From Planctomycetota bacterium (GTDB taxonomy: Bacteria > Planctomycetota > Phycisphaerae > UBA1845 > PWPN01): a stretch of 16,465 nt of DNA. This document shows positions 6,819 to 14,856 of the stretch, piece after piece. The stretch lies in the NCBI GenBank assembly GCA_016209665.1, contig JACQVT010000466.1, positions 1 through 16,465 of the forward strand, read 5' to 3'. Made by a program: the position numbers and the translations under genes. Within the stretch, counting starts at the first letter, position 1. Each line of letters starts with the position of its first letter. The notes under the pieces are model-generated. The model was not told where the DNA came from. It made no database searches and was given only the letters and a program-made list of their open reading frames with translations.

Positions 6819-8012
6819 CTATTCCTCCTTGGCCAACTGGCGATAGTACTGCTCGACGAGCTGGCGATACCGGCTGGGGAAACTCTGCCGCAGGGCCTGC
6901 AAGACGCGCTCGCGTTCCTCGGGCCGCATCTTGCCCCACTCCTCGCCCGGCCTGGCCCGGGCCGACGGATGCAGGTCGCCGATGCGACCCTGGCCGCCGG
7001 GCAGCACCGACCGTTCCGCTCCCCGCCGGGACTCCTGGTTGCCTTGGGGTTGACCGCTATTACGGCACTTGGGGCAGCCCTTGCCACCGCAGTCCTTGCA
7101 TTTTCCCGCCTGCTGTTGCTGCTGCTGTTCGCGCTGCTCGGCGTCCTCGATCAGCTTGGCCAGCAGTTCCACCGCCCGCTCCTGCCGTGTTTGCACCGGT
7201 CGATCCGTGCGGGCGTGCTTGAGGTGCCGGCCGGCGTAGCCCATCAGGTCCGATACATCGCCCAGACCTTCGGGCTGGCGGGCGGCCAGCTCTTGCAGCA
7301 TCTGCCGCACCGGCAGGCGGTACTGGTCGGGGGCCTCCGGGAACCGCCGCTCGAAGTCCTTCAGCGTCTCCTCGGCCGTCTCGTACTCCAGGCCCGCCAA
7401 CTGGCAGTAGCCCAGCAGGAACAGCGTTTCGGGCCCCAGCAGCGTGCGGGCGGCGACCTCGTCGCGCTTGGAGGCAATACCCTCCAATACCTTCCGCGCC
7501 TCCTCGACGCGATCGTCCTCGACCAGGGCCCGGGCCGCCAGGACCGCGGCGTGCGCGGAAAGGTGGAAATCCGGCGCTGTCAGCAGCGGCTCCAAGAGCT
7601 TCACCGCCTCGGCGGACCGGCCGCCGTCGACCGCCTCCGCCGCCAGCCGGTAAGGCTCCGACATGATGGCCACCGCTGCCGTCATGATCGCCTGCGGGTC
7701 CTCCTCGGGCCGCCGCTCCTGCCACATCTGCAGGATCGCCGCCCGCGCCGCCGCGCCGACCGCGTCAGACTTTTGGAGGTGCTCGATGAACTGCCCGACG
7801 ATCGTGAGGTCGGCCTGCCGTCGCTCGGCCGTCGCCACGGAGGCCCGCTGCGTGGTCGCCGGTCCCGCTTCCGCCAGGGCCGGCCTGGTCGACGCTGCGG
7901 CCTCGACCGCTGGATCGATCGAGCCCGTCGGCGCCGCGGCGGCCGAACCGCCAACCCCGAGCCTCGCGGCCACGATGCTCACCAATGCCCTGTATTCGAG
8001 CGTTCTCGACAT
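6819..8012 (-). CDS. Exported helical-repeat protein with DnaJ-like CxxCxGxG cysteine cluster
   Basis: A 397-residue protein of no named family known to me. A signal peptide (about 1-27, ending SAAAA) precedes an Ala/Thr-rich linker and TPR-like helical repeats (about 85-290; for example residues 132-148 and 208-225). A poly-Gln run (about 296-301) leads into CKDCGGKGCPKC (Cys304, 307, 313, 316), which matches one half of the DnaJ zinc-binding repeat CxxCxGxG and probably binds one zinc. The C-terminal block EEWGKMRPEERERVLQALRQ and RYRQLVEQYYRQLAKEE resembles a tail I associate with planctomycete proteins next to DUF4175 genes (from memory). The frame is open up to 8132, but the ATG at 8012 is preferred: it follows the upstream TGA by one base, has GAGGG 8 bases before it, and begins the signal peptide. 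It ends with TAG. Confidence 0.85.
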   Translation of the reverse strand: MSRTLEYRALVSIVAARLGVGGSAAAAPTGSIDPAVEAAASTRPALAEAGPATTQRASVATAERRQADLTIVGQFIEHLQKSDAVGAAARAAILQMWQERRPEEDPQAIMTAAVAIMSEPYRLAAEAVDGGRSAEAVKLLEPLLTAPDFHLSAHAAVLAARALVEDDRVEEARKVLEGIASKRDEVAARTLLGPETLFLLGYCQLAGLEYETAEETLKDFERRFPEAPDQYRLPVRQMLQELAARQPEGLGDVSDLMGYAGRHLKHARTDRPVQTRQERAVELLAKLIEDAEQREQQQQQQAGKCKDCGGKGCPKCRNSGQPQGNQESRRGAERSVLPGGQGRIGDLHPSARARPGEEWGKMRPEERERVLQALRQSFPSRYRQLVEQYYRQLAKEE

Positions 8013-8013
8013 C

Positions 8014-10011
8014 TCAGTGACCCTCGGCCCGTTCGTTGATCTTGCGGGCCATCCCGGCCAGTTGTTCCTGCCGCGTCGCCAGGCGCCGGGCTTGGTCGCC
8101 CACGTCGGCCGACGGCCGAGTCGCGGCCGCATCCAGGTCCTGCGTCTGGCGGTTCACCCGCACCTGGCTCGAGCGCAGCAGCTTCAGCTCGGCCGAACCC
8201 GGCAACAGCGGCGTCGCGTTGTCGCTCTCGCCGCCGCCACCCCCGCCGCCGGCCATGCTCGGCGGAGGTGGGCCGTCCTTCCGCCGCTGTTCGATGGCCT
8301 GGATCAGTTCCTCCAGGGCCTGCACGATCTCCGCCTGGATCTGGCGCGTGATCTCGCCGGTCCGCTTTTCGCCCAGCCGCCGGGCCACGTCGGCCATGTC
8401 GTCGCGAACCTGCGTGACCATCTCGGGGAACACCACCGTCGTGCCGTCCTCGGTCAGCACGTTCAGGGCCTTGGCCGCTTCGCCGCTCAGTCGCCGCTCC
8501 TTTTCCGCCAGGGCAGCCAAGTTGAGGCTGTCGCTCCGCGTCCAGCGGGCCTTACGCTCGTCCAGCGATGCCGTGGCGGTGTTGATCGCCTTCTGCTCCA
8601 GCAGCATTCCCCGAAACCGCTGCTCCAGGCCGGCCAACATCTCCTCCTGCTGCTCCCGCCGCAACTGATCGAGCGAGTCCTGCAACTCCGTCCGGGCCTG
8701 CTCGAGTTCCTGAATGGCCTGGTCCTGGTCCTGCGTGGCGTCGGCGGGCTTCTCCTTGTCCAGCTTGTCGCCGGCGTTCCTCATATGCTGCTGGGCCCGG
8801 CGCATATTGTTGGTCCCCGGCATCGGCGGCGGCGGCGGCTCGCCCGACCGGGATTGCTCGCTTCCCTGCTCTGAGCCCTGCTGGTCACCTTGCTGGTTGC
8901 CACGTTGCTGCCGGCCCTGCTGATCACCGCCTTGCTGCTTGTCGCCGTGCTGGTCGGCGCCTTGTTCTTTGCCTTCCTGTCGTCCCTGCATCGAGTCGGC
9001 CAGCTTGCCGGCCTGCTGCTGGAGTTCACGCTGCTGGCGGGCGGCTTCGGCGGGGGCCACCGGCTCGACCGACCCCTGCTGCTCGCGCAGCGACTCCAGC
9101 GCCTTCTGCAACGACTCCAGCGCCTTGGCCTGCTCGGGAACGGACGACGCCGGGCGGGCCTCGCCCAACTCCTGCTCGGCCGACTGCATATGATCGGCCG
9201 CATCCTGCATCTGCTCGCGGGCCTGGGCGGCGATGTGGGCCAACGGGGCCTCCGCCGGTTGCGTGGCCGCGGCCTCAGGCTGGCCCAACTCGCGCATCAG
9301 CGACTCGGCATCCTTGCGAATGGCCGCCTGTGATCGGCCGAGCGCGTCGGATTGCCGCCGGGCGGCCTGGTCCGCCGAGCCGCCGGCCATCGCCTTGGTG
9401 TCCTCGATCTGCCGCGATTGCCGATCGATCAGGACCTGCAACCTCACCGCCGCCGCCGCCAGCCGTTCCGACAGCCGCTCCGCCGGGTCGGTTTTGGCCC
9501 GCAGCTCGTACTGCTGCTCCAGCAGTCGGCCCACCTGCTGGCGCAGGGCCTCCATCCGGTCAATCTCCTCCTGCCGCTGCCGGCTGTCCTCGCCCGTCTC
9601 CGTCAGCAGCTTGAGGATGTCCTCCAGCGCCTTGTGGGCCGCGGCCTGATGATCGGCCGCCTCCACCAGACTCCCCTGCTCGAGCAACTGGATGGCCTGC
9701 TCCATGTGGTGGCGGATGAGCAGCTCGCCCGACTCCCGCAGGGCCCTCTCGAGCCGTTTGGCCTGCTGGGGGTCCGGCTGGGCCAGCTTCTCGCTGAGCC
9801 GGAACATGCGGTCCTCGAGCTGAGCCAGCCGGTCGCGGACGATCTGCTGCCGGGCGGCCAGGGGATCCTGCACACCGCCGGCCGGGCGGGTCGACGCGGC
9901 CCGCGCCGGGTCGGGGACGAGCCGGCTCGCTTCTGCAAAGACGAACCGCCCGCTCATCGCGAACCCGATCGCGATTGCGACCGCCGCTCTCGTTGGTCTC
10001 CAGACGCCCAT
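8014..10011 (-). CDS. Exported coiled-coil protein with Gln/Gly-rich linker
   Basis: A 665-residue protein, function unknown. A signal peptide (about 1-27, ending FVFAEA) is followed by long charged, Ala/Gln/Leu-rich helices predicted to form coiled coils (about 50-340). A low-complexity linker rich in Gln, Gly, Asp and Glu (about 343-388) ends in a run of five prolines and PGTNN. A second coiled-coil block follows (about 402-576), then a short Pro and Gly-run linker (581-594) and a C-terminal helix. There is no catalytic motif. The layout resembles the Gln-rich helical C-terminal part of long DUF4175 proteins, split off here as its own gene. The start is ATG at 10011, 9 bases after the DUF4175-like stop, with AGGA upstream. 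Likely role: a structural or scaffolding partner of the neighbouring membrane proteins (inference). Confidence 0.85.
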   Translation of the reverse strand: MGVWRPTRAAVAIAIGFAMSGRFVFAEASRLVPDPARAASTRPAGGVQDPLAARQQIVRDRLAQLEDRMFRLSEKLAQPDPQQAKRLERALRESGELLIRHHMEQAIQLLEQGSLVEAADHQAAAHKALEDILKLLTETGEDSRQRQEEIDRMEALRQQVGRLLEQQYELRAKTDPAERLSERLAAAAVRLQVLIDRQSRQIEDTKAMAGGSADQAARRQSDALGRSQAAIRKDAESLMRELGQPEAAATQPAEAPLAHIAAQAREQMQDAADHMQSAEQELGEARPASSVPEQAKALESLQKALESLREQQGSVEPVAPAEAARQQRELQQQAGKLADSMQGRQEGKEQGADQHGDKQQGGDQQGRQQRGNQQGDQQGSEQGSEQSRSGEPPPPPMPGTNNMRRAQQHMRNAGDKLDKEKPADATQDQDQAIQELEQARTELQDSLDQLRREQQEEMLAGLEQRFRGMLLEQKAINTATASLDERKARWTRSDSLNLAALAEKERRLSGEAAKALNVLTEDGTTVVFPEMVTQVRDDMADVARRLGEKRTGEITRQIQAEIVQALEELIQAIEQRRKDGPPPPSMAGGGGGGGESDNATPLLPGSAELKLLRSSQVRVNRQTQDLDAAATRPSADVGDQARRLATRQEQLAGMARKINERAEGH
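8021..8025 (-). promoter_or_regulatory. Ribosome binding site GAGGG deciding the 8012 start
   Basis: GAGGG on the minus strand lies 8 bases before the ATG at 8012, inside the 3' end of the coiled-coil gene. It favours this start over the longer open frame to 8132, whose extra residues are a shadow of the overlapping gene. Confidence 0.65.
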
Positions 10012-10020
10012 CCTGCGATC

Positions 10021-12189
10021 CTACGGCCGCGCCGGCCCGGTACTCGGCGCGCTGCTTGTGCTCCTGGCCGGCCCCAGCACCTGCTCCTCGACCTTGGATT
10101 CGGTCTCCTGCCCCACCTGCTTTTGCATCTTGAGCACGTCGCGGAGCAGCGTCACCGCTTCCTGATACCCTTCCCATTTTAGCAGGCTGGCAAGGATTCG
10201 GTTCATATCGGTTAAAACTTGCTCCTGGGCCGCCCGGGCGTCAGCCAGAGGGGTTCCCTGGGCGTCCGGGGGCAACTGCTCCAGCAATGCCGCCGCCCGC
10301 GGCATCGCGGTGCGGTACAATTCATCCATCGGGGCGATGACGCCTTGGCCCAGCCGGGCCTCGACTTCCGGCGTCGCCAACCGATTCAGCCGCAGCTTGG
10401 ACAGCACCTGTTCGAACTGCAAACGAAGCAGGTTCAGCCGCCCGGCATGGTCCCGCTGCCGACGAGCCAGACGCGGGTAAAACTCCCGGATGTCCTCCGG
10501 CGATGTCGCCCGGTCCCTGGCCAGCATATCGGCATACAGTTCCTCCTGCTGGCGCAGCAAACGCTCGAAATCGCGGCGGTGCTCCTGTTCCCGCCGGCTC
10601 AATTCGACCAGCAGTTCCTCGTGACTGACCACCCGCAGGGCGATGGCCGGCGACCGGCCCACGTTAGGCCCGGAAACATCGTCGAAATCGGTGCCCTGGC
10701 AGTACAGCGTCAGCCGATCGCCCTCGAGGACGTGGTGCTGGGCGGCCAGCCAGTCCACCGTATGGGTGAACGTCTTTGTGCCCACCTCGAACCCGGCGAT
10801 CGGTTCGACAACCGGCTCGGACGTACTGCCCTCCCGGACGATCTCATGGACCACGCCCGCCGTCGCCAGCCCGTATTGGTCGGTAAACGTCGTCTCGACC
10901 GGCAGGACGGCGTCGCCCGTGATCATGTCGCCGACGTCCTTGATCCGCATCTTTACGACCGGCGGTTTGTCGACCACCAGCCGGAGGTTGAACCGCACCG
11001 GAACCAGCCGCTCGCTGCGGTTGGTGAGGCCCAGTCGGTCCTCAAGCTGGAACTGATACGTCGATGTCGCCGCCGGCTGCGTGGTGGCGACAAAATGGGT
11101 GCCGTCCGACGATTCGGCCGGGCCAAGCTCGATTTCCCGGCCGGCCTCCTCGCGAAGGAGCGTGGCCCGGGTGAGCGGCTTGTTGGCCTCGATGCGGAAC
11201 TCCACCCGGCTGCCGGTCAGCACGTCGGCCACCGTCTGGCCGGCCCGCAACTCGTAGGCCTCCATCCGCGTGTAGGCGGGCGGCGCGACCCCGATCGCTG
11301 CGCCCTTGATCTGCGGCCGATCGACGACCTCGATGCGGAACCAGTCCGTGGCCGCGTCGCCGCCGGCGACCCGGCAGCGCAGCGACTGGGCCAGCCGCTC
11401 GAACGTATGCGTGAACCGCACCTCTTGCTGGCTGATCGCCGGCATCTGCTCGCGGCCGCGGATACCGGCGGCGTTCTCGAACTCGATGAACGCCTGCCGC
11501 GGCGGCTCGTACCCGCGGTCGACCACGGCGCTGATCGTCAGGTCTTCATCCCGCGGCACGATGATGCGGCCGTCGGTGAGGTTCTCGACCGTCAGGCGGT
11601 TCCGCTGGGGCCAGGCCACGTTTTGCAGCAGCACGTTGCGCTGCAGCCACAGGCCCATCGTGTCGCGGGCGGCCACGCTCAGCAGCACGATCACCGCCGC
11701 GCAGGCCAGCGTGATGCCCGCCCCCCGCCGGGCTCGATCGTGGGCCAGGATCGCGTCGAACGGCAGGTCGGCCGTCTGCGCCGTCGCCTCCCGAATGACG
11801 GCCTCCTTCATCTCGCGCGAACCGGCCGCGCCCGGTCGGCCGGCAAACTCCACCGCGCTGACCAGGACGCTCGACAACTGCGAGAACCGCCGTTCCACCA
11901 GGACCGCCAAGTGCTCGACCGACACCGGCACCCGCAATGGCCGCCATATCCGCCACCACGTCAGCGCCGCCAGCGCCGCCAGCAGACTCGTCAACTGGGC
12001 CATCCGCATGTCCCGGTCGAGCCGCACGACGTAGTCCACCCCCAGCGTGACCATGATCGCCATCAGCGTCGCCGGACTCACCACGCCGAGTCCATCCAGC
12101 AGGACGTACCGGCGCAACCGACGGCCCAAGGCCGTCAGCCGGCCCGCCACCGTCGTCTCGAATTGCCGTCTCGCCGCCTCGGTCACCAT
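10021..12189 (-). CDS. DUF4175-like integral membrane protein
   Basis: A 722-residue membrane protein of the DUF4175-like type that accompanies VWA/BatA genes. After a basic N-terminus there are two hydrophobic segments (about 28-54 and 63-80), a conserved-looking cytoplasmic block (VEHLAVLVERRFSQLSSVLVSAVEF, about 91-115), and a third membrane segment (about 157-173). A long region of beta-sandwich-like repeats follows (about 190-520; examples are EDLTISAVVDRGYEPP, GSRVEFRIEANKPL, PPVVKMRIKDVGD and VETTFTDQYGLATA). A helical C-terminal part (about 522-700) is rich in Arg, Glu and Gln. The frame is open to 12258, but the first 23 codons lie in a repeat array; ATG at 12189, preceded by AGGGAGAAG, is the better start. 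It ends with TAG. No enzymatic motif is seen; the role is probably structural. Confidence 0.85.
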   Translation of the reverse strand: MVTEAARRQFETTVAGRLTALGRRLRRYVLLDGLGVVSPATLMAIMVTLGVDYVVRLDRDMRMAQLTSLLAALAALTWWRIWRPLRVPVSVEHLAVLVERRFSQLSSVLVSAVEFAGRPGAAGSREMKEAVIREATAQTADLPFDAILAHDRARRGAGITLACAAVIVLLSVAARDTMGLWLQRNVLLQNVAWPQRNRLTVENLTDGRIIVPRDEDLTISAVVDRGYEPPRQAFIEFENAAGIRGREQMPAISQQEVRFTHTFERLAQSLRCRVAGGDAATDWFRIEVVDRPQIKGAAIGVAPPAYTRMEAYELRAGQTVADVLTGSRVEFRIEANKPLTRATLLREEAGREIELGPAESSDGTHFVATTQPAATSTYQFQLEDRLGLTNRSERLVPVRFNLRLVVDKPPVVKMRIKDVGDMITGDAVLPVETTFTDQYGLATAGVVHEIVREGSTSEPVVEPIAGFEVGTKTFTHTVDWLAAQHHVLEGDRLTLYCQGTDFDDVSGPNVGRSPAIALRVVSHEELLVELSRREQEHRRDFERLLRQQEELYADMLARDRATSPEDIREFYPRLARRQRDHAGRLNLLRLQFEQVLSKLRLNRLATPEVEARLGQGVIAPMDELYRTAMPRAAALLEQLPPDAQGTPLADARAAQEQVLTDMNRILASLLKWEGYQEAVTLLRDVLKMQKQVGQETESKVEEQVLGPARSTSSAPSTGPARP

Positions 12190-12192
12190 CTT

Positions 12193-12198
12193 CTCCCT
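12193..12198 (-). promoter_or_regulatory. Ribosome binding site AGGGAG for the DUF4175-like gene
   Basis: Minus-strand AGGGAGAAG directly precedes the ATG at 12189. It lies just outside the 47-bp repeat array and marks this ATG rather than the repeat-encoded one at 12258 as the real start. Confidence 0.6.
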
Positions 12199-12202
12199 GT
12201 GA

Positions 12203-12318
12203 GACCGGCTTCTTGCCGGTCCACCCCAGTCAGGGTTTTCTTCGTGTGGGACCGGCATCTTGCCGGTCCACCCCTGTCAGGGTTTTCTTTGTGTGGGACC
12301 GGCATCTTGCCGGTCCAC
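12203..12318. repeat. Three tandem 47-bp palindromic repeats in the VWA-DUF4175 gap
   Basis: Copies start with GACCGG at 12203, 12250 and 12297, an exact 47-base period. Copies two and three carry a perfect 9-bp stem GGACCGGCA / TGCCGGTCC with loop TCT; the first copy is slightly diverged. On the plus strand each of the first two is followed by a CCCTG/CAGGG-like hairpin and a T-rich run (TTTTCTTT at 12283-12290), which looks like a terminator against antisense transcription. On the mRNA strand the hairpins lie in the intercistronic leader of the DUF4175-like gene. With the adjacent GGGGC/GCCCC hairpin (12324-12336) they fill this 164-base gap. Confidence 0.85.
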
Positions 12319-12353
12319 CACCCGGGGCTGCGCCCCATTCCACATCGTTCGCG

Positions 12354-13322
12354 TCACAGCAGATGCACGCGCTTGCGCACTGCCCACTCGATCGCCAGCA
12401 GCGACACCAGCGCCGCCATCGTCCACCACCGGTCCCAGATCGGCGTCGGCTGGCCGGTCAGCACCAGCGTCGTCGCTTTGCCGGGGATCATCGACGGCAA
12501 CCGGTCCGCCTCGTCGACGTTGAGATACCGGCCGCCGGCGGACCGCGTCGCCAGCAGTTCCAGCGAATCACGGTCCAGGCTGGTGTTGCGGAACTCCAGG
12601 TCGGGCCGTCCCACCTGCACCTCGCCCCGGATCGAAACCGGCTTGGCCTCGTTCTCCGCGGGCAGATCGATTCGCAGGGTGTGCGTACCGACCCGCGTGG
12701 GCACGAACTGGCCGCGGTACCACCCGGGCCGGTTCGGCTGGGCCTGCATTGTGACCGCCCCTGCCGCCGTACCCTCCACGCTGATCGTCGCCTGCACGTC
12801 GGGCCGCGACAACGGCTGGTAGTTCGCATCCAGCAGCCGGGCCTCGACCGCCGTCGGTTCGCCGATGCTCGTCCGATCGTGCTCGATCTGGATGAACCCC
12901 CGCCGCTGGCCGCTCAGCAGCTTGCCCTCGACCATGTGGCGCAGCAACTGGATCCAAAACCGATTGAAATACCGGTCGCCGTACCGCCGCCACCTCCACG
13001 TCGAATCGAACGCCAGGAACCCCGTGCGGCCCGAGCCCACGAACTGCGTCGCCAGCAACACGTGGTTGCCGTGGGCGTTGTGCATCGCCGGGTTCGAGTG
13101 CCGCAGCAGCACCGTGGCCACCGGTTTCTCCCGTCGCACCGGGTAGTGCCAGAACACGCCGCCCAGGCGCGACCAGATTTCCGCGGTCTCCTCCGGCCGA
13201 TCCGACATCGCGAGGACGGGGCTGCCGGCCGCCGCCGGCGGGATTGCCGCCGGCCGGTCCGACCGCTGAAAATGCCCCAGCTCGTTCAGCACCAGGTCCG
13301 CCTCGCCGGGATCGAACACCAC
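12354..13322 (-). CDS. C-terminal half of the VWA-domain membrane protein, cut off by an in-frame TAG
   Basis: The frame is the direct continuation of the upstream VWA ORF: only TAG (13326-13328) and one CCG codon separate them. If translated separately it would begin at GTG 13322 or the GTG right after it, with only a weak purine run (GAGCAG) in front. The 322 residues start in the middle of a domain (VVFDPGEADLVLNEL), pass through a region resembling a glutamine-amidotransferase-like fold (about 1-165; for example GFLAFDSTWRWRRYG), then a beta-rich part (about 175-270), and end in a transmembrane helix with a basic tail (WWTMAALVSLLAIEWAVRKRV). There is no signal peptide of its own. It has no further stops and no composition change, so it has either been interrupted recently or is still expressed. 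Confidence 0.75.
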   Translation of the reverse strand: MVFDPGEADLVLNELGHFQRSDRPAAIPPAAAGSPVLAMSDRPEETAEIWSRLGGVFWHYPVRREKPVATVLLRHSNPAMHNAHGNHVLLATQFVGSGRTGFLAFDSTWRWRRYGDRYFNRFWIQLLRHMVEGKLLSGQRRGFIQIEHDRTSIGEPTAVEARLLDANYQPLSRPDVQATISVEGTAAGAVTMQAQPNRPGWYRGQFVPTRVGTHTLRIDLPAENEAKPVSIRGEVQVGRPDLEFRNTSLDRDSLELLATRSAGGRYLNVDEADRLPSMIPGKATTLVLTGQPTPIWDRWWTMAALVSLLAIEWAVRKRVHLL

Positions 13323-13325
13323 CGG

Positions 13326-14849
13326 CTACTGCTCGAGCAGGGCCTTACTGTCCGGGTCGTGCGCCGTACGCGGGGTGTTCTGCCGGCCGGCCACGTACAG
13401 CAGGCCGCACCCGCGCTCGGACACCATCTTGTCCACCTCGGCCGCCCACGACGTGGTGATGTCGCCCGCCTGCGGGTCCATCAGGACGAGGCAGTCATAG
13501 ACGGCCAGTTCGGCCGGATCGCGCGGAAAATGATCGATGACGGTGTTGCCCTCGCGGACGGCCTCGGCATCCGCCGACTGCAGCCAGCAGCTTACGTCGG
13601 CGGTCGCGTCCCGCTCCAGCAGCCGCGACACGTACCGGTACTCCCAACTCGCCCCGCCCGCCACTAACAGCACCCGCATCTTGTTCGCCAGGGCGCGGAC
13701 CGTCGTCTCCCGGATGTTGTCGTCGGCCACCGTCTCCGTCTCGTGCGGCCGCACGCGGATGGCCAGCCGGTCTTCCATCGCCTCGCCGATCTTGTGGCTG
13801 AACGTCAGCGGCGGCACCTGCCCGCCCGCCGCCACCTGCACCGACCGCGTCTGGATCACGCGGGGCGACTCCTCGCCCGGATGCCGTTCGAGCAGCTCGA
13901 CCGTCAGCGATTCCCCCTCCATGCCCTCGGTCCGCAGGTGGGCCGTCACCTTGAACGGGTCCTGCACGAACACGTTGGGCGGGGCCTCGACCGCGGCGAC
14001 GGCGACGTTCCGCGGCGGCGACGGATCGCCGATGCCCATCGTGTAAATCGGTATCCGTTTGTCGCGAGCATACTGAGTCACCACGTCGATCGGCTCGCCG
14101 CGGTTGAACCGTCCGTCGGACAACACCACGATCGCCGCCACCGGGTTGCCGCGGACGGACTCCACCGCCTGCCGGACCGCCCGGCCCAGATCGGTCGCCG
14201 GCATGTCGGGCCGCGCCGCCGCCAACTGCTTGACGATGGCCTCGACCTCGCCGGTGCCGGCATCCTGTTCGGCGTCGCGCGGCTGCGTGGCCGGCGCGCC
14301 GCGTTCCTCCGTTGCGGCGTCGAGCTGGCCGACCGGCACCGCCGAGTCGCCGAACCGCACCACCCGCACCGAGTTGCGCTCCGCCAGCTCACGCAGCAGC
14401 CGACCCTCCTCGCGGCCCAGCAGGCCGCCCACAACCGACCACCGGTCAATCCTGGCGTCGGTCCCCGACGGGGCGCCATCGACCGCCCGCTGCACGCGGG
14501 CCGCCTCGGTCGGATCGGGATACCGGTCCGCCAGCCCCATGCTGGCCGAGGAATCCACCAGCACCAGGGTGTACGCTTCGTTGCGCCTGTGCAGGTACGT
14601 GGCCAGCACCGGTTCCAGCCATACGACGGCCAGCAGCAGGATCGTCAGACACCGTGCCCCGGCTAGCAGACGGCGGACACGAACCGACGCCCCCGACCGC
14701 TGCTCGCGGCTGTACAGCAACACGATGCTCGCCAGGAGCGTCACCAGCAGCACGATGCCGGCAACGGCCAGCCAGCCGGCCGGCAGCCGAACCAGCTCCA
14801 GGCGTCGTTCGACCATGTCGGCCGCCAACATGTTCACCCGGCCCATCAT
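13326..14849 (-). CDS. VWA-domain membrane protein, N-terminal half, ending at an internal amber codon
   Basis: Two membrane helices (about 24-45 and 60-78) are followed by a von Willebrand A domain (about 91-285) with a complete metal-ion (MIDAS) site: D99, S101 and S103 in LVDSSASM, T219 in PATDLG, D245 in VVLSDGRF. A beta-sandwich-like region (about 288-385) and the start of a glutamine-amidotransferase-like domain follow (RVLLVAGGASWEYRYVSRLL, about 392-411; LLYVAGRQNTPR, about 483-494). The protein stops mid-domain at KALLEQ. Joined across the TAG, the gene would give 831 codons, a normal size for such planctomycete VWA proteins. The start is ATG at 14849, with AGGGG 7 bases upstream; ATG 14846, 14831 and 14816 are alternatives. 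The role is probably a metal-dependent protein-binding scaffold in the envelope, possibly served by a MoxR ATPase. Confidence 0.85.
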   Translation of the reverse strand: MMGRVNMLAADMVERRLELVRLPAGWLAVAGIVLLVTLLASIVLLYSREQRSGASVRVRRLLAGARCLTILLLAVVWLEPVLATYLHRRNEAYTLVLVDSSASMGLADRYPDPTEAARVQRAVDGAPSGTDARIDRWSVVGGLLGREEGRLLRELAERNSVRVVRFGDSAVPVGQLDAATEERGAPATQPRDAEQDAGTGEVEAIVKQLAAARPDMPATDLGRAVRQAVESVRGNPVAAIVVLSDGRFNRGEPIDVVTQYARDKRIPIYTMGIGDPSPPRNVAVAAVEAPPNVFVQDPFKVTAHLRTEGMEGESLTVELLERHPGEESPRVIQTRSVQVAAGGQVPPLTFSHKIGEAMEDRLAIRVRPHETETVADDNIRETTVRALANKMRVLLVAGGASWEYRYVSRLLERDATADVSCWLQSADAEAVREGNTVIDHFPRDPAELAVYDCLVLMDPQAGDITTSWAAEVDKMVSERGCGLLYVAGRQNTPRTAHDPDSKALLEQ

Positions 14850-14856
14850 CCGTTCA

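Noticed and set aside
8013..8132. Longer N-terminus of the zinc-cluster protein (start at 8132)
   Set aside because: The extra 40 codons overlap the 3' end of the coiled-coil gene in another frame, lack a signal peptide, and ATG 8012 has a good ribosome binding site.
12190..12258. Longer N-terminus of the DUF4175-like protein (start at 12258)
   Set aside because: These 23 codons lie in the repeat array; ATG 12189 follows AGGGAGAAG.
10219..12822. An 867-codon open frame on the plus strand opposite the DUF4175-like and VWA genes
   Set aside because: It is antisense to two well-supported genes, is rich in Arg/Pro/His/Gln as expected from a GC-rich shadow, has no recognisable domain, and runs through the 47-bp repeats.
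13326..13328. Selenocysteine or pyrrolysine recoding at the VWA stop
   Set aside because: Selenocysteine uses TGA, not TAG, and nothing suggests a SECIS element. Pyrrolysine insertion is not expected at this site and no pyl genes are visible. Mutation, error or reinitiation is simpler.
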